Positions 29,959 to 38,638 of a stretch of DNA of 64,000 bases are shown one piece after another. The translations under genes were made by a program, and so were the position numbers. The stretch covers positions 1 to 64,000 of the forward strand of contig CAZWRV010000021.1 in NCBI GenBank assembly GCA_964636325.1, written 5' to 3'. The notes under the pieces were generated by a model that did not search any database, was not told the origin of the DNA, and saw only the letters and a program-made list of their open reading frames with translations. Numbering within the stretch: position 1 is the stretch's first letter; the number at the start of each line of letters is the position of its first letter. The stretch is from CAZWRV01 sp964636325. GTDB lineage: Bacteria; Verrucomicrobiota; Lentisphaeria; Victivallales; GWF2-50-93.

Positions 29959-32900
29959 ATGTCGCGTCGCATTCCGCTTGTTTCGGCGTTCGTGGTCTCT
30001 GCGATGATTGCCGAGTCGATTCTGGCCGGCGGCTGGAACACGCCCGTCCCGCAGGACAAGATTCCGCAGCTCTCGATCCCGAAAATGTCCAAGCCGCCGG
30101 TGATAGACGGAAAAATAGATACGGAGGAATGGCAGGAATCCACTGCAATAAGCGGAATCGGCGGCTGCATGGACGCGGCCCTAATAGCCAGGCCGACGAC
30201 ATATTTCCTGGCATGGGACGACGAACATCTCTATCTGGCATTCAAAACCTGGGTGAAGCCGGGCTACAAACCGAGCGTGGGCGGCCGCGAGCCGGGGTCG
30301 GCCAGCGCCTTCGACGACGGCGGCGAATTCCATTTCCAGCCGATGGGCAAGAACGTCGCCCAGGGCCGCACTTCAAGCTCATACAAGTTCAACATCAACT
30401 GCCTCGGCGTCGACGGCGACTTCAACCGCGTCGCGGTCGGACAGCAGTTCAAGAACTGGCTCCCCGAATTCAAGAGGGCTTTCCGCCAGACCGAACCGGG
30501 ATCGGCCCCAAATGGCGGAAGCTGGTGGGAATGCGAAGTCTCAATGACCACCAAGGACTTCGAGCTCAATGGTCCCAACCGCCCCGGCGACCAGTGGAAG
30601 ATGATGCTTGGATTCAACCACATGTATTCCGGATGGACGCAGGCGCGCATCGCCGCGATATCAAGCTACTTCGATCCGTGTGGCTACCCGGTATGCACCC
30701 TCGTCGAAAACACCCCGGCCGTCCAGATGTCTATGGACGATCTTCCCGGGCCCATGGATGGCGTAGCGGCCGCCAGGATCAAGGTCTTCAATCCGACAGC
30801 ACAACCTGTCCAGGTCAGCATTTCCGCGCTCTACGCCGACACCGAGATCAAGAAGGTCGACAACAAGGATGTCACCAACACCGTCGAACTCGTGAAGAAG
30901 GAGCATATCCTTGCGGTCGGACCGGGCAAAAGCGCCGAATGGTCTATCAGCGAGAACCTGCCGAAGAAGATTGAAAAGCCCACCGGGACGATCGAATATC
31001 ATGTCCAGGCGGGAGGCAAGGACATCTTCCGCTACTTCACGTTCTTCTGCACGCAGTATCCGCCGGACGCCATGGCGCCCGCACAGCCGCGCAAGGAGGC
31101 CTTCCCGCTGCAGGCCACTCTCAATCCGGCGCGAGACAACCTCTCTTTCGTCGCAGACTCATACTACCTTGACAAGCCCGAGGACGTGAAGGAAGTCAAA
31201 TACAAGGTCGTCAAGGACGGCGATTCAAAGCCTATCGCGGAAGGATCGATAGACAAATCCAACACATTCTACTACCGCAGGCTCATACAGTTCCCTCCGC
31301 TCAAGGAGGGGGACTACACCGTCGAGGCCTCCATGGAAATGAAGGACGGAAAGTCGCTCGGTCCCGTCAAGGCCGCCTTCAAGAAGCTCGACGAGGCGAA
31401 GGTCTTCGCCGAATGGTGGGACACCAAGGTCGCCGACACGGAGCGCGTGATCAAGCCGTTCATCCCCATCGTGCTCAAGGACGGCGCAGTCTCGGTTTGG
31501 GGGCGCACATACAAGCTTGGCCCCCTCGGCCTGCCTGATGAAATCACATCCCAGGGCAGGCCTGTCTCGGCAGGCCCCGCCAGGATCGTCGCAGTGATAA
31601 ACGGCAAGGAGGAGGTCATTCCCTTCAAGGAGCCCGTCACGTTCACCGACACCAAGGAATGGCGCGTCTCCTTATCCGGGAAAGCCAAGGGCGCCGGCCT
31701 CGTCTTCGAAACGACGGGCTGCGTCGAGCAGGACGGCCTCGCCAGCGTCGAACTTACATACGCGCCGGAAGGCGGCCCGGTCAAGCTCGACTCCCTGCGC
31801 ATCGAGTTCCCGATCTCCGGCGAGTGCGGCGAGTGCCTCCTCTGCCTCGGCTCCGACGGCAACTACGCCTCCCGCTCGACAATCCTCCTCCCGCCCGAGA
31901 AGCAGGGCGTGCTATGGAACACCCTCGACACCGGCAAGAACGGCTCGCATATGCTGGTAGGATCCTTCTATCCCTGCGTCTGGATCGGCAACGACCTGCG
32001 GGGCCTTCTCTGGTGGGGCGACAGCGACAAGGGCTGGGTGCCCGACGACGCCGTCCCCGCGCACGAAGTCATCCGAGGAAAGATTTCAGATTTCAGTGTT
32101 CAGGTTTCAGGAGCTGGAATTCAAGAGCCGACACCCGACACCCGACACCCGACATCTGACACCTCTTGTATCGTGCTCCGCAACAACATCGTGGCCAAGC
32201 AGTTCACCCTGGAGAAGCCGCGGACCATCCTCTTCCATTACATGGCCTCGCCCTTCCGGCCGCTCGTCAAGGGCTGGCGCGCAAGCATCTGGTCTGCCGA
32301 CGGTACATTCGAGGGCCCGAACAAGGAGGTCAAGGACGCGGCAGGCAAGAAGATCGTCGACGGCTGGTGCTGGCTCACACCGCCTTCCGTCAAGCCCGAG
32401 GAATGGAGCGCCATGTGGGCCAAGTTCAAGGAGATCGCCGACAAGCGAATCCACGAACTCCAGCCTTTCGACCCGTCCGGCTCCCGCAACGGGTACGGCT
32501 CCACCGTCCACACCTCCCTCCCGCTAATGGGTTACGGCTGGAAAAGCCCCGACGAGAAAGTCACGGGCTATTTCGCCGCCGACTGGGAGGGCGACTCCTG
32601 GAGCAAGACCGAGCAGGACTACTTCCTGTGGATAGCCGACCGCGCCTTCCGCGAAGGCGGTCTCCGCGAAATCTACTGGGACATATTCTTCCCGGGACGC
32701 TTTTCCACGCTCCAGAACGGCCTCGCATACGAACTTCCCGACGGCAGAATCCAGCCCGGATTCAACGGCATGAACATACGCAGCTTCATGATGCGGATGT
32801 ATGCGGTAATGGACAGGAACGGCCTCACCCCCGGCTCCCAGGTCTCCCACGCCACCAACGACTACTGCCTCGTCGCGGCGCCCTGGATGGACGCCATACT

Positions 32901-33495
32901 CGACGGCGAATACCACTCCGTCTCCGACGACTCCGGCATGGACTGGGTCGACGGCTACCCGATCGAACGCATGCGCTCCATGTCCACCTCCGCCAACTTC
33001 GGCTCCGTCATCAGCTGGATGAACCTCATGGCTTTCAAGGATCCTGAGAAGGCGAGGATGGCAAACCGCGGCTTCATCGAATATCCGCGCCTCTATGACA
33101 CTTGGTGCGGCGGCGGCGGATACACAAAGATCCCGCAGCCCGTCCTCGACTGGGGAATCAACGACGAGCACAACATCTACCATCCCTTCTGGCGAAACCC
33201 CTTCGTCGTATGCGATGACAAGGACATCCTCGTCTCCATGTGGCAGCTCCCCGACCGCGTCACCATGATGGTCTTCAACTACAACCGCAAGGAAGCCAAG
33301 GACGCCGTGCTCAGGGTCGACCTCGACAAGCTCGGCCTCGTCCCCCAGCTCCAATGGCAGGAGTTCGTCGGTATCCGCGACCTCGCCAAGGACGAGAAGG
33401 AGCCGGATTCCAAGCTCGACTTCCACGGAAGGACGGTCACGGTCCCCGCCCTCAAGCCCCACACCGGCCGCGTCATAGGCGTCCGGAGGTATTGA
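29959..33495 (+). CDS. Large exported carbohydrate-active protein: CBM9-like N-terminus and DUF6067/GH123-like C-terminus
   Basis: From ATG 29959 (GGAGG at 29949-29953; the ATG at 29947 is too close) the protein has 1178 residues with a signal peptide (SRRIPLVSAFVVSAMIAESI, cleavage after LAGG). Residues about 30-235 (PVIDGKIDTEEWQES, FLAWDDEHLYLAFKTW) match CBM9-like sugar-binding domains. Beta-sandwich sequence runs to about 730; the last 450 residues (GGLREIYWDIFFPGRFS, SHATNDYCLVAAPWMDAILD) match DUF6067, a family of predicted glycoside hydrolases. At residues about 708-735 the sequence is a translated intergenic repeat, in frame (see 32081-32163). Expected role: extracellular polysaccharide breakdown. 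Confidence 0.78.
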   Translation: MSRRIPLVSAFVVSAMIAESILAGGWNTPVPQDKIPQLSIPKMSKPPVIDGKIDTEEWQESTAISGIGGCMDAALIARPTTYFLAWDDEHLYLAFKTWVKPGYKPSVGGREPGSASAFDDGGEFHFQPMGKNVAQGRTSSSYKFNINCLGVDGDFNRVAVGQQFKNWLPEFKRAFRQTEPGSAPNGGSWWECEVSMTTKDFELNGPNRPGDQWKMMLGFNHMYSGWTQARIAAISSYFDPCGYPVCTLVENTPAVQMSMDDLPGPMDGVAAARIKVFNPTAQPVQVSISALYADTEIKKVDNKDVTNTVELVKKEHILAVGPGKSAEWSISENLPKKIEKPTGTIEYHVQAGGKDIFRYFTFFCTQYPPDAMAPAQPRKEAFPLQATLNPARDNLSFVADSYYLDKPEDVKEVKYKVVKDGDSKPIAEGSIDKSNTFYYRRLIQFPPLKEGDYTVEASMEMKDGKSLGPVKAAFKKLDEAKVFAEWWDTKVADTERVIKPFIPIVLKDGAVSVWGRTYKLGPLGLPDEITSQGRPVSAGPARIVAVINGKEEVIPFKEPVTFTDTKEWRVSLSGKAKGAGLVFETTGCVEQDGLASVELTYAPEGGPVKLDSLRIEFPISGECGECLLCLGSDGNYASRSTILLPPEKQGVLWNTLDTGKNGSHMLVGSFYPCVWIGNDLRGLLWWGDSDKGWVPDDAVPAHEVIRGKISDFSVQVSGAGIQEPTPDTRHPTSDTSCIVLRNNIVAKQFTLEKPRTILFHYMASPFRPLVKGWRASIWSADGTFEGPNKEVKDAAGKKIVDGWCWLTPPSVKPEEWSAMWAKFKEIADKRIHELQPFDPSGSRNGYGSTVHTSLPLMGYGWKSPDEKVTGYFAADWEGDSWSKTEQDYFLWIADRAFREGGLREIYWDIFFPGRFSTLQNGLAYELPDGRIQPGFNGMNIRSFMMRMYAVMDRNGLTPGSQVSHATNDYCLVAAPWMDAILDGEYHSVSDDSGMDWVDGYPIERMRSMSTSANFGSVISWMNLMAFKDPEKARMANRGFIEYPRLYDTWCGGGGYTKIPQPVLDWGINDEHNIYHPFWRNPFVVCDDKDILVSMWQLPDRVTMMVFNYNRKEAKDAVLRVDLDKLGLVPQLQWQEFVGIRDLAKDEKEPDSKLDFHGRTVTVPALKPHTGRVIGVRRY
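32081..32163. repeat. CAGGTTTCAG...GACACCCGACACC repeat inserted in frame in the large exported protein
   Basis: The segment consists of TTTCAGATTTCAGTGTTCAG, CAGGTTTCAGGAGCTGG, and four CGACACCCGACA-type units ending CATCTGACACCTC. It is translated as SVQVSGAGIQEPTPDTRHP and continues TSDTSC. The same words occur outside genes at 12.0, 22.86 and 29.9 kb. The flanking protein (HEVIRGKI before, CIVLRNNIVAKQF after) is coherent. Confidence 0.85.
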
Positions 33496-33689
33496 AAACC
33501 GCTTACACAACTCGGAAAGGGGGATTAGAAAAGAACCTTCAGGATCCCAGATCCGTGGAAAAGGTTGTGGTGGAATACCGCCCCTGCCATGTTGCACGAG
33601 CACACGGCAAGCGCCGCATCTCAAAGCGGATTGAGCAGAGTCCGTCCGAAAGTGTCTGCTCATCCGCAACGCATTCGGGCAAAGGATAA

Positions 33690-33980
33690 ATGAACTTAAC
33701 AGGATACGAGCTTATAGAATATGTTGAGCAATCTGCAGATTGCTCCTGGATATTCGCCGTGTTCTCCAAGGTGAATGGTCCTAATGATGTGGAGCATGTT
33801 TTTTCTTTCCGAGACAAAGACAGGACCACATTTGGCTACAAGAAGCTTGAAGGAAATGCGTGGTGGGGGCGCAATGTTCGTAAATTGGCAAGAAACATTA
33901 TCGCAAAGAAGAGCTTAAGGCAAGCTCTCTTGTCGGACGATCCGACAATTATAGAGTTATGGAAAAGAACTAGGGCGTGA
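33690..33980 (+). CDS. Small protein of unknown function, AT-richer than its neighbours
   Basis: 96 residues; AAAGGATAAATG gives a usable ribosome-binding site. The composition is less GC-rich than the surrounding genes. The sequence (ELIEYVEQSADCSWIFAVFS, VFSFRDKDRTTFGYKKLEG) has no signal peptide or membrane segment and looks globular. I do not recognise it; small orphan proteins of this size next to a toxin-antitoxin pair are often immunity or defence-related, but this is only association. The upstream stretch 33496-33689 has no gene I can defend. Confidence 0.5.
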   Translation: MNLTGYELIEYVEQSADCSWIFAVFSKVNGPNDVEHVFSFRDKDRTTFGYKKLEGNAWWGRNVRKLARNIIAKKSLRQALLSDDPTIIELWKRTRA

Positions 33981-34176
33981 TATATAAAAGCTCGAACTGA
34001 GCGCTGTATGGCATTTCCCATACCGCAGGATTGTAAAAAACATAAGCGCAAACGTCCCGAGTAAGTCTGAAATTATACGCGTCCTCAATGTCCTCTGGCA
34101 TATGAATGTCCTCGAAGTCCTCCATGTCCTCGCGCACTCCGACGGATTTCCCGGCGACAGCTTGACATCCCGGCAC
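33970..34176 (-). CDS. Possible small acidic protein or remnant, hypothetical
   Basis: A 68-residue minus-strand ORF with the non-random-looking part EDMEDFEDIHMPEDIEDAYN and DVCAYVFYNPAVWEMPYSAQ. It has no good ribosome-binding site and its end overlaps the end of the plus-strand gene at 33980 by 11 bases. No family recognised; it may be debris. Confidence 0.25.
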   Translation of the reverse strand: MPGCQAVAGKSVGVREDMEDFEDIHMPEDIEDAYNFRLTRDVCAYVFYNPAVWEMPYSAQFELLYITP

Positions 34177-34230
34177 GCCCGGCTATATTGAAGTGTTGAC
34201 CAACTTGACCAACAGGATTGGGGCTGGAAA

Positions 34231-34479
34231 ATGATCACTGTCAACACATACGAGGCCAAGACCAGGCTTTCAGAGCTGCTGCACATCGTGTATGAAAAAA
34301 ATGAGGTCGTCCGCATATGCCGCAACAGGAAGATCATGGCCGAACTCGTCTCTCCGAGAAGATCCAAAGCCAGGAACAATCCCTTCAAAAGGCATCCGAG
34401 GATCATGGGCGTGAAGATCAAATGCGACCTCACCAGGCCTGCGCTTGATCCGGACGATCTTCCGGACCTGATGAGGTGA
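34231..34479 (+). CDS. Antitoxin, Phd/YefM (VapB-like) family
   Basis: 82 residues beginning MITVNTYEAKTRLSELLHIV, the standard Phd/YefM N-terminus that forms the DNA-binding part and regulates its own operon. The middle (KNEVVRICRNRKIMAELVSP) continues the fold, and the C-terminal DDLPDLM is the usual short toxin-binding tail. The stop is directly followed by the toxin gene start region (three bases), so the pair is translationally coupled. Confidence 0.85.
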   Translation: MITVNTYEAKTRLSELLHIVYEKNEVVRICRNRKIMAELVSPRRSKARNNPFKRHPRIMGVKIKCDLTRPALDPDDLPDLMR

Positions 34480-34482
34480 TTG

Positions 34483-34869
34483 ATGCTGCTCCTCGACACT
34501 TGCGCACTTGTATGGCTCGTACAGGATCTTTCGTCATTGGGGGAGGAAGCGAAGACTGCAATCTCCGAAGATCCGGAGAATCTGCATGTTTCCGCTATTT
34601 CTTCTCTGGAAATCACCTTGTTGTCTGAAAAGAAGAGTATAGTACTGCCGACGGAGCCTTTTAAATGGTATTCCGACGCCTTAAGGCTTCATGGAATAAG
34701 AGAGGTCGCGGTCTCCGGTGAAATAGCCTCGCTTTCAGGGAGCCTGCCGCCGATCCACAAGGATCCCTGCGACAGGATCATTATCGCCACGGCCTTAACC
34801 AAACGCATGCGCATCCTTACGCCGGACAAGATGTTCCGCAAATATAACGGAGCCAAAGTAGTTTGGTGA
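34483..34869 (+). CDS. Toxin, PIN-domain ribonuclease (VapC family)
   Basis: 128 residues from ATG 34483 (a TTG at 34480 directly after the antitoxin stop is possible). PIN acidic residues are in MLLLDTCALVWL (Asp5), AISSLEITLL (Glu) and DPCDRIIIATA (two Asp), which bind Mg2+ for RNA cleavage. With the Phd/YefM-type antitoxin it makes a toxin-antitoxin module. The module sits 80 bp upstream of a tRNA-Arg gene, a frequent neighbourhood for mobile modules and for VapC-type tRNA-cutting toxins. Confidence 0.87.
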   Translation: MLLLDTCALVWLVQDLSSLGEEAKTAISEDPENLHVSAISSLEITLLSEKKSIVLPTEPFKWYSDALRLHGIREVAVSGEIASLSGSLPPIHKDPCDRIIIATALTKRMRILTPDKMFRKYNGAKVVW

Positions 34870-34952
34870 GCTGGGCCTGATGCAAAAAAGCCTATATCGT
34901 TTATGGCTGGCTTGAAGATCCGTCGGCGGCGGATATATTCCCGGCCAGTCGT

Positions 34953-35029
34953 GCGCCCTTAGCTCAACTGGATAGAGCGTCTGGCTACGGACCAGAAGGT
35001 TGGGGGTTCAAATCCCTCAGGGCGTGCCA
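34953..35029 (+). tRNA. tRNA-Arg (anticodon ACG)
   Basis: 77 nt including an encoded CCA. The D-arm AGCTCAACTGGATAGAGC, anticodon arm TCTGGCTACGGACCAGA (loop CTACGGA, anticodon ACG) and T-arm GGGGGTTCAAATCCCTC are all well formed. The acceptor pairs GCGCCCT with AGGGCGT, so the first pair would be G1:U72 instead of the usual G:C. The ACG anticodon implies A-to-I editing by TadA to read CGU, CGC and CGA. Confidence 0.95.
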
Positions 35030-35400
35030 GCCTTTCTCCCGATTTATGCCTGTTTCTCCTGAAACTTGAGCCAGTTGCAAAAGACCAGGCGAGCCGCGCT
35101 GGGAGCGCAGGCGCGGCATGAAATTCCGTCCTCCATCGAGTTTCTGATCTACAAAACTGCGAGGTTCGCAGATAGCCTCCTCTGAAACTTGCCTCAAGTA
35201 ACGCAGACATTCCTGTCTGCGGCTCGCAGGTAGGAATACCTGCGCTACTTCAAGTTTCACACCGACAAAACTGTCCACCTTGCCGGACAGGCTAGCACTC
35301 TTCTTAAAGTTTTACGCCGGCAGAACTGCGCCCTGCCTCATTTCAATAAATGTTAAAATATTACATTGACAATGTAAAAATATCACATTTATTAGCCCGC
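35030..35400. repeat. Stacked palindromic repeats between tRNA-Arg and the DeoR gene
   Basis: About 35068-35330 holds CCTCCATCGAGTTTCTGATC, hairpin CTGCGAGGTTCGCAG, the twin hairpins CGCAGACATTCCTGTCTGCG and CGCAGGTAGGAATACCTGCG, and CAAGTTTCACACCGACAAAA followed by CTGTCCACCTTGCCGGACAG. Blocks are separated by alternating GAAACT and AGTTTC words. The DeoR operator region follows. Confidence 0.8.
35361..35377. promoter_or_regulatory. Operator-like perfect dyad TTACATTG-A-CAATGTAA upstream of the DeoR gene
   Basis: A 17-bp perfect dyad 24 bases before the ATG at 35401, in a very AT-rich window (about 35340-35395) that contrasts with the repeats before it. A further half-like TCACATTTA is at 35382. 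The layout fits autoregulation by the DeoR-family protein encoded next; binding is inferred. Confidence 0.55.
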
Positions 35401-36186
35401 ATGAACGAACGGGGAAGACAGCAGAGGATACTCGACCGCCTCGGCCAGAAGGACTCATGCACATACGCCGAGCTGGCCGCCATGTTCAAGGTCTCGACCA
35501 TGACCATAAGGCGGGACGCCGACAGGCTCGAAAGGGACGGAGCAGTGATACGCGTTCCCGGCGGCATCCGCAGGGCGCAGTCCCCTTCCTATCTGTATGA
35601 GACTGCGGTCCATTCCCGCCTCGCCCTCGAACGCCCCGCAAAAATGGCGATCGCCAGGGAGGCCGAGAAGCTTCTAGGCGGTAAGCAGACCATATTTCTG
35701 GACGGCAGCACGACCTGCCTCGAGCTGGCCCGCCTGCTTGCGGCCGGACAGAGCGGACTGACGATCGTGACGAACTCGGCGCTCGCATGCCTGGAGCTGG
35801 GCAAGAGTTCAAACAACACAGTCATCGGAATCGGCGGTCAGTTCGACGCCAACAGCCTGTCGTTCGTAGGGCCGCAGGCCGAGGACGCCATCCATTCGAT
35901 GTTCTTCGACGCCGCGTTCGTCGGCACAAAGGGCTTCATTCCTGCCGAGGGAACTTTCGAGTCGACAGTGTCCACGTTCCGCATCAAGCAGACCGTTGCA
36001 AAAAGATGCGCCATGCTGGCCCTGCTGGTCGACCATACGAAGTTCGGACAGCGCGGCCTGAGCAAGGTTCTGGACATCGGGCAGATCCACGCGGTCGTTA
36101 CAGACATGAAAGCCCCGAAGAGCTCGATTGCCCTTTTGAAAAGAAAAGGCGTTGACGTGTCAATCGCGCCTGATGTTGTCGCATAA
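35401..36186 (+). CDS. DeoR/GlpR-family transcriptional repressor
   Basis: 261 residues from ATG 35401 (earlier in-frame starts lie inside the operator). The N-terminal winged helix is RGRQQRILDRLGQKDSCTYA and FKVSTMTIRRDADRLERDG; the C-terminal sugar-phosphate sensor has IFLDGSTTCLELARLL, TIVTNSALACLELG, FDAAFVGTKGFIPAEG and LVDHTKFGQRGLSKV. Such proteins release DNA on binding a phosphorylated sugar. It heads the block containing GH2, GH38 and URO-D-fold genes and is the obvious local regulator. Confidence 0.9.
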   Translation: MNERGRQQRILDRLGQKDSCTYAELAAMFKVSTMTIRRDADRLERDGAVIRVPGGIRRAQSPSYLYETAVHSRLALERPAKMAIAREAEKLLGGKQTIFLDGSTTCLELARLLAAGQSGLTIVTNSALACLELGKSSNNTVIGIGGQFDANSLSFVGPQAEDAIHSMFFDAAFVGTKGFIPAEGTFESTVSTFRIKQTVAKRCAMLALLVDHTKFGQRGLSKVLDIGQIHAVVTDMKAPKSSIALLKRKGVDVSIAPDVVA

Positions 36187-36219
36187 AAAGGAGGATGCCT
36201 GCACAGAACCAAGAGCGAA

Positions 36220-36450
36220 GTGAAATGGGAAAGCAAGGTCGTCAGCCGCGACGACGGGAAATGGGTCATGATGACGGTCGCAAGCACACCCGGCGGCGAC
36301 GGCGGCTTTGTGCTCTCCACCGGCGACCAGTGCGGCCGCGACACGCCGTTCGAGAACATCTTCGAAATCGTCAGGGTCGCAAAGGAGTTCGGTACTTATC
36401 CGCTGGATTTAGACAAGATCCGAGAAGAGATAAAACGGTTGGAGAAATAA
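36220..36450 (+). CDS. Small conserved-looking protein, hypothetical; start codon uncertain
   Basis: 76 residues from GTG 36220. Sequence: KWESKVVSRDDGKWVMMTVA, GGDGGFVLSTGDQCGRDTPF, then a helical ENIFEIVRVAKEFGTYPLD. In the same frame the sense continues upstream (HRTKSEV) to a CTG at 36199, which stands four bases after a perfect AGGAGG, while the ATG at 36195 is in another frame. Either a CTG start is used or a small indel has moved the ATG. It sits between DeoR and GH2, transcribed with them. No family name. Confidence 0.55.
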   Translation: MKWESKVVSRDDGKWVMMTVASTPGGDGGFVLSTGDQCGRDTPFENIFEIVRVAKEFGTYPLDLDKIREEIKRLEK

Positions 36451-36463
36451 GGAATAGTCAATC

Positions 36464-38404
36464 ATGAAGACAAGCTATGACTTGACAAAACTGGAATGGT
36501 CGCTCGCAGGACATGTGCCCAACCTATGGAAGTTCATACCGACTTCGCCTCCGCTCGTCCGCGCGAAGGCGAGGGTTCCTGGCTCGGTGCAGGCCTCTCT
36601 CTTCGACGCCGGGATCATCCCCGATTGGAACGTCGGTAACCAGGCGTGGGCCTGCGAATGGGTGGAGAACCGGCACTGGGTCTACGGAACGGCGCTCCCC
36701 GACGCCTGCCTGCCACAGGACAGGATCGTCCGCCTGCGCTGCCACGGCCTCGATCACGGCGGATGGATCTATATGGACGACAAGGAGATCGGTACGTTCC
36801 GAGGTTCGCACCTGCCTCATGTGTTCGACCTGACGGAGGCGGTCCGAGGCGGAGCCCGGAAGCTGAGGATCATTTTCGACTCGCCGCCGCGCTGGCTCGG
36901 GCAGATCGGCCGCACCTCGGAGATGACCGAGTTCAAGACGCGCTTCAACTACACCTGGGACTGGATTCCACGGCTCGTCCAGATCGGCGTCAGCGATCCG
37001 CTCTTCATCGAAGTCACGGACGGCGTCGAGCTGGGCGAAGTCCGCTGCGTTACCGAGGCGGCCGACAGGCTCCGCGTGTGGAGCAGGGATCCGCTGCCGC
37101 TCGGCTGCAAAATCGCCCTAAGCCTCGTCGGCACAGAAGGCGTCGTCCGCGAAGGCCGCTTCAGCTCCGATGAGTTCTACAGGGGAATTTGCTGGGAGAA
37201 GCTAAAGGTGGAGAAATGGTGGCCGAACGGCCACGGTAAGCAGCCGCTTTACAATGTTGTATGCAAGCTGATCGACTCCGCCGGAAAAATCCAGGACGAA
37301 CGCTCTTGGCGCGTGGGGTTCCGCACCATCGAATGGCAGCAGTGCGACGGCGCTCCGGAAGAGGCCGACCCGTGGGTCTGCGTCGTGAACGGGAAGCGCA
37401 TCTTCCTGCAGGGGGTCAACTGGCCGCCCGTCAGGCCGAACACCGCCGACGTGACCAGTGAAGACTACCGCAAGCTCCTCAAGGTCTACCATGAGATAGG
37501 CCTCAACACCTTCAGGGTCAACGGAGTAGGAATCCTTGAAAAACCCGCCTTCTACGACATCTGCGACGAGTTGGGGCTGCTCGTTTGGCAGGACTTTCCC
37601 CTGAGCTCGTCCGGTATCGACAACATGCCTCCGTCCGATCATCAGGCGGTCAAGGAGATGTCGAAGATCGCCCGTTCATACATCGTCCGCCGACAGCATC
37701 ATGCGTCGCTGCTGCTCTGGTGCGGCGGCAACGAGCTGACCGATCTCATGTCCCGCCCGATCACCGCCGGACATCCGATGATTGCCGCTCTGAAGCGGGT
37801 AGCCGAGAGCGAAGACCCTACGCGGAGATTTCTCACGAGCACATCTAGCGGGCCGAGATTCGCCGCCGACGAGAAGGACTTCGGAAAAGGCCTGCACTGG
37901 GACGTCCACGGCCCGTGGATCGGACACACGCTGGACCAGTTGCGCGAATACTACCGCAAGGACGATGCCCTTTTCAGATCGGAGATCTATTCGCCAGGGA
38001 CAAGCCCAGTCGAAATGAACGAGCGATATGCCGGAAAGCTCAAGGCGATGCCGATATGCCCCGAAAACAATTTCTGGAACCGGCCGGTGACCTGGTGGGT
38101 CGAGGACAAGGTCTTCGCCTCCGAGCACGGCGGCCGCCCCCCGGAAGATCTCGCAGAATACAGCGAGTGGAGCCAGAAGCGGCAGGCCGAATTCCTCTGC
38201 CTCGCGATGAAGGCATCAAAAGAACGGTTCCCTGGAATCGGCGGCGTGCTGATCTGGTGCGGGCACGACTGCTTCCCTTGCCCCACCAATACCAGCATCA
38301 TCGACTTTGAAGCCCGCCCGAAGCTTGCCGCGCTTGAGCTGGCCAAGATCTGGAAACAACCAGCAAAGGGGGAAAGAATGCTTATTGAGGATAAATCAGA
38401 ATAA
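36464..38404 (+). CDS. Glycoside hydrolase family 2, beta-mannosidase-like
   Basis: 646 residues with the GH2 order: sugar-binding jelly roll (about 1-190; KARVPGSVQASLFDAGIIPD, RFNYTWDWIPRLVQIG as in beta-mannosidases), Ig-like domain (about 190-290) and TIM barrel. The acid/base is Glu424 in LLWCGGNEL and the nucleophile is Glu507 in FRSEIYSPG. FLQGVNWPPVRPN marks the barrel start. No signal peptide, so it acts on imported oligosaccharides. It is shorter than many GH2 enzymes since C-terminal beta domains are missing. The URO-D-fold and GH38 genes follow on the same strand. Confidence 0.87.
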   Translation: MKTSYDLTKLEWSLAGHVPNLWKFIPTSPPLVRAKARVPGSVQASLFDAGIIPDWNVGNQAWACEWVENRHWVYGTALPDACLPQDRIVRLRCHGLDHGGWIYMDDKEIGTFRGSHLPHVFDLTEAVRGGARKLRIIFDSPPRWLGQIGRTSEMTEFKTRFNYTWDWIPRLVQIGVSDPLFIEVTDGVELGEVRCVTEAADRLRVWSRDPLPLGCKIALSLVGTEGVVREGRFSSDEFYRGICWEKLKVEKWWPNGHGKQPLYNVVCKLIDSAGKIQDERSWRVGFRTIEWQQCDGAPEEADPWVCVVNGKRIFLQGVNWPPVRPNTADVTSEDYRKLLKVYHEIGLNTFRVNGVGILEKPAFYDICDELGLLVWQDFPLSSSGIDNMPPSDHQAVKEMSKIARSYIVRRQHHASLLLWCGGNELTDLMSRPITAGHPMIAALKRVAESEDPTRRFLTSTSSGPRFAADEKDFGKGLHWDVHGPWIGHTLDQLREYYRKDDALFRSEIYSPGTSPVEMNERYAGKLKAMPICPENNFWNRPVTWWVEDKVFASEHGGRPPEDLAEYSEWSQKRQAEFLCLAMKASKERFPGIGGVLIWCGHDCFPCPTNTSIIDFEARPKLAALELAKIWKQPAKGERMLIEDKSE

Positions 38405-38638
38405 ACAATTTCCAACACGGAATATCCAACCGAAAAAATAGGAGGAATGTTCAGACGAGATAACATGATTGTCAGGATGCCATGAGACAATATTGAAACT
38501 CTGAAAACGGCTCAGCTCGGCTTCGCCCTACACCCGCCTAGGCGGAGAAAATGTGGAGGGTTGAGCCGTGCTCAACCGCATTTTGAAATTGGGGCATCAC
38601 ATTTTATCTTGTTAATCCTGTTATCCTGTCAAATTCTT
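38405..38638. repeat. Repeat-bearing spacer before the second URO-D-fold gene
   Basis: Contains the GGAGGGTTGAGCCGTGCTC palindrome (38555-38579) and ends in ATCTTGTTAATCCTGTTATC plus CTGTCAAA, a repeat-like direct lead into the next ATG. There is no Shine-Dalgarno before that ATG. No gene. Confidence 0.6.

Noticed and set aside
34959..35278. Minus-strand ORFs over tRNA-Arg, containing LARPEGFEPPTFWSVARRSIQ-like text
   Set aside because: This is the well-known spurious translation of a tRNA gene on its opposite strand, extended through repeats.
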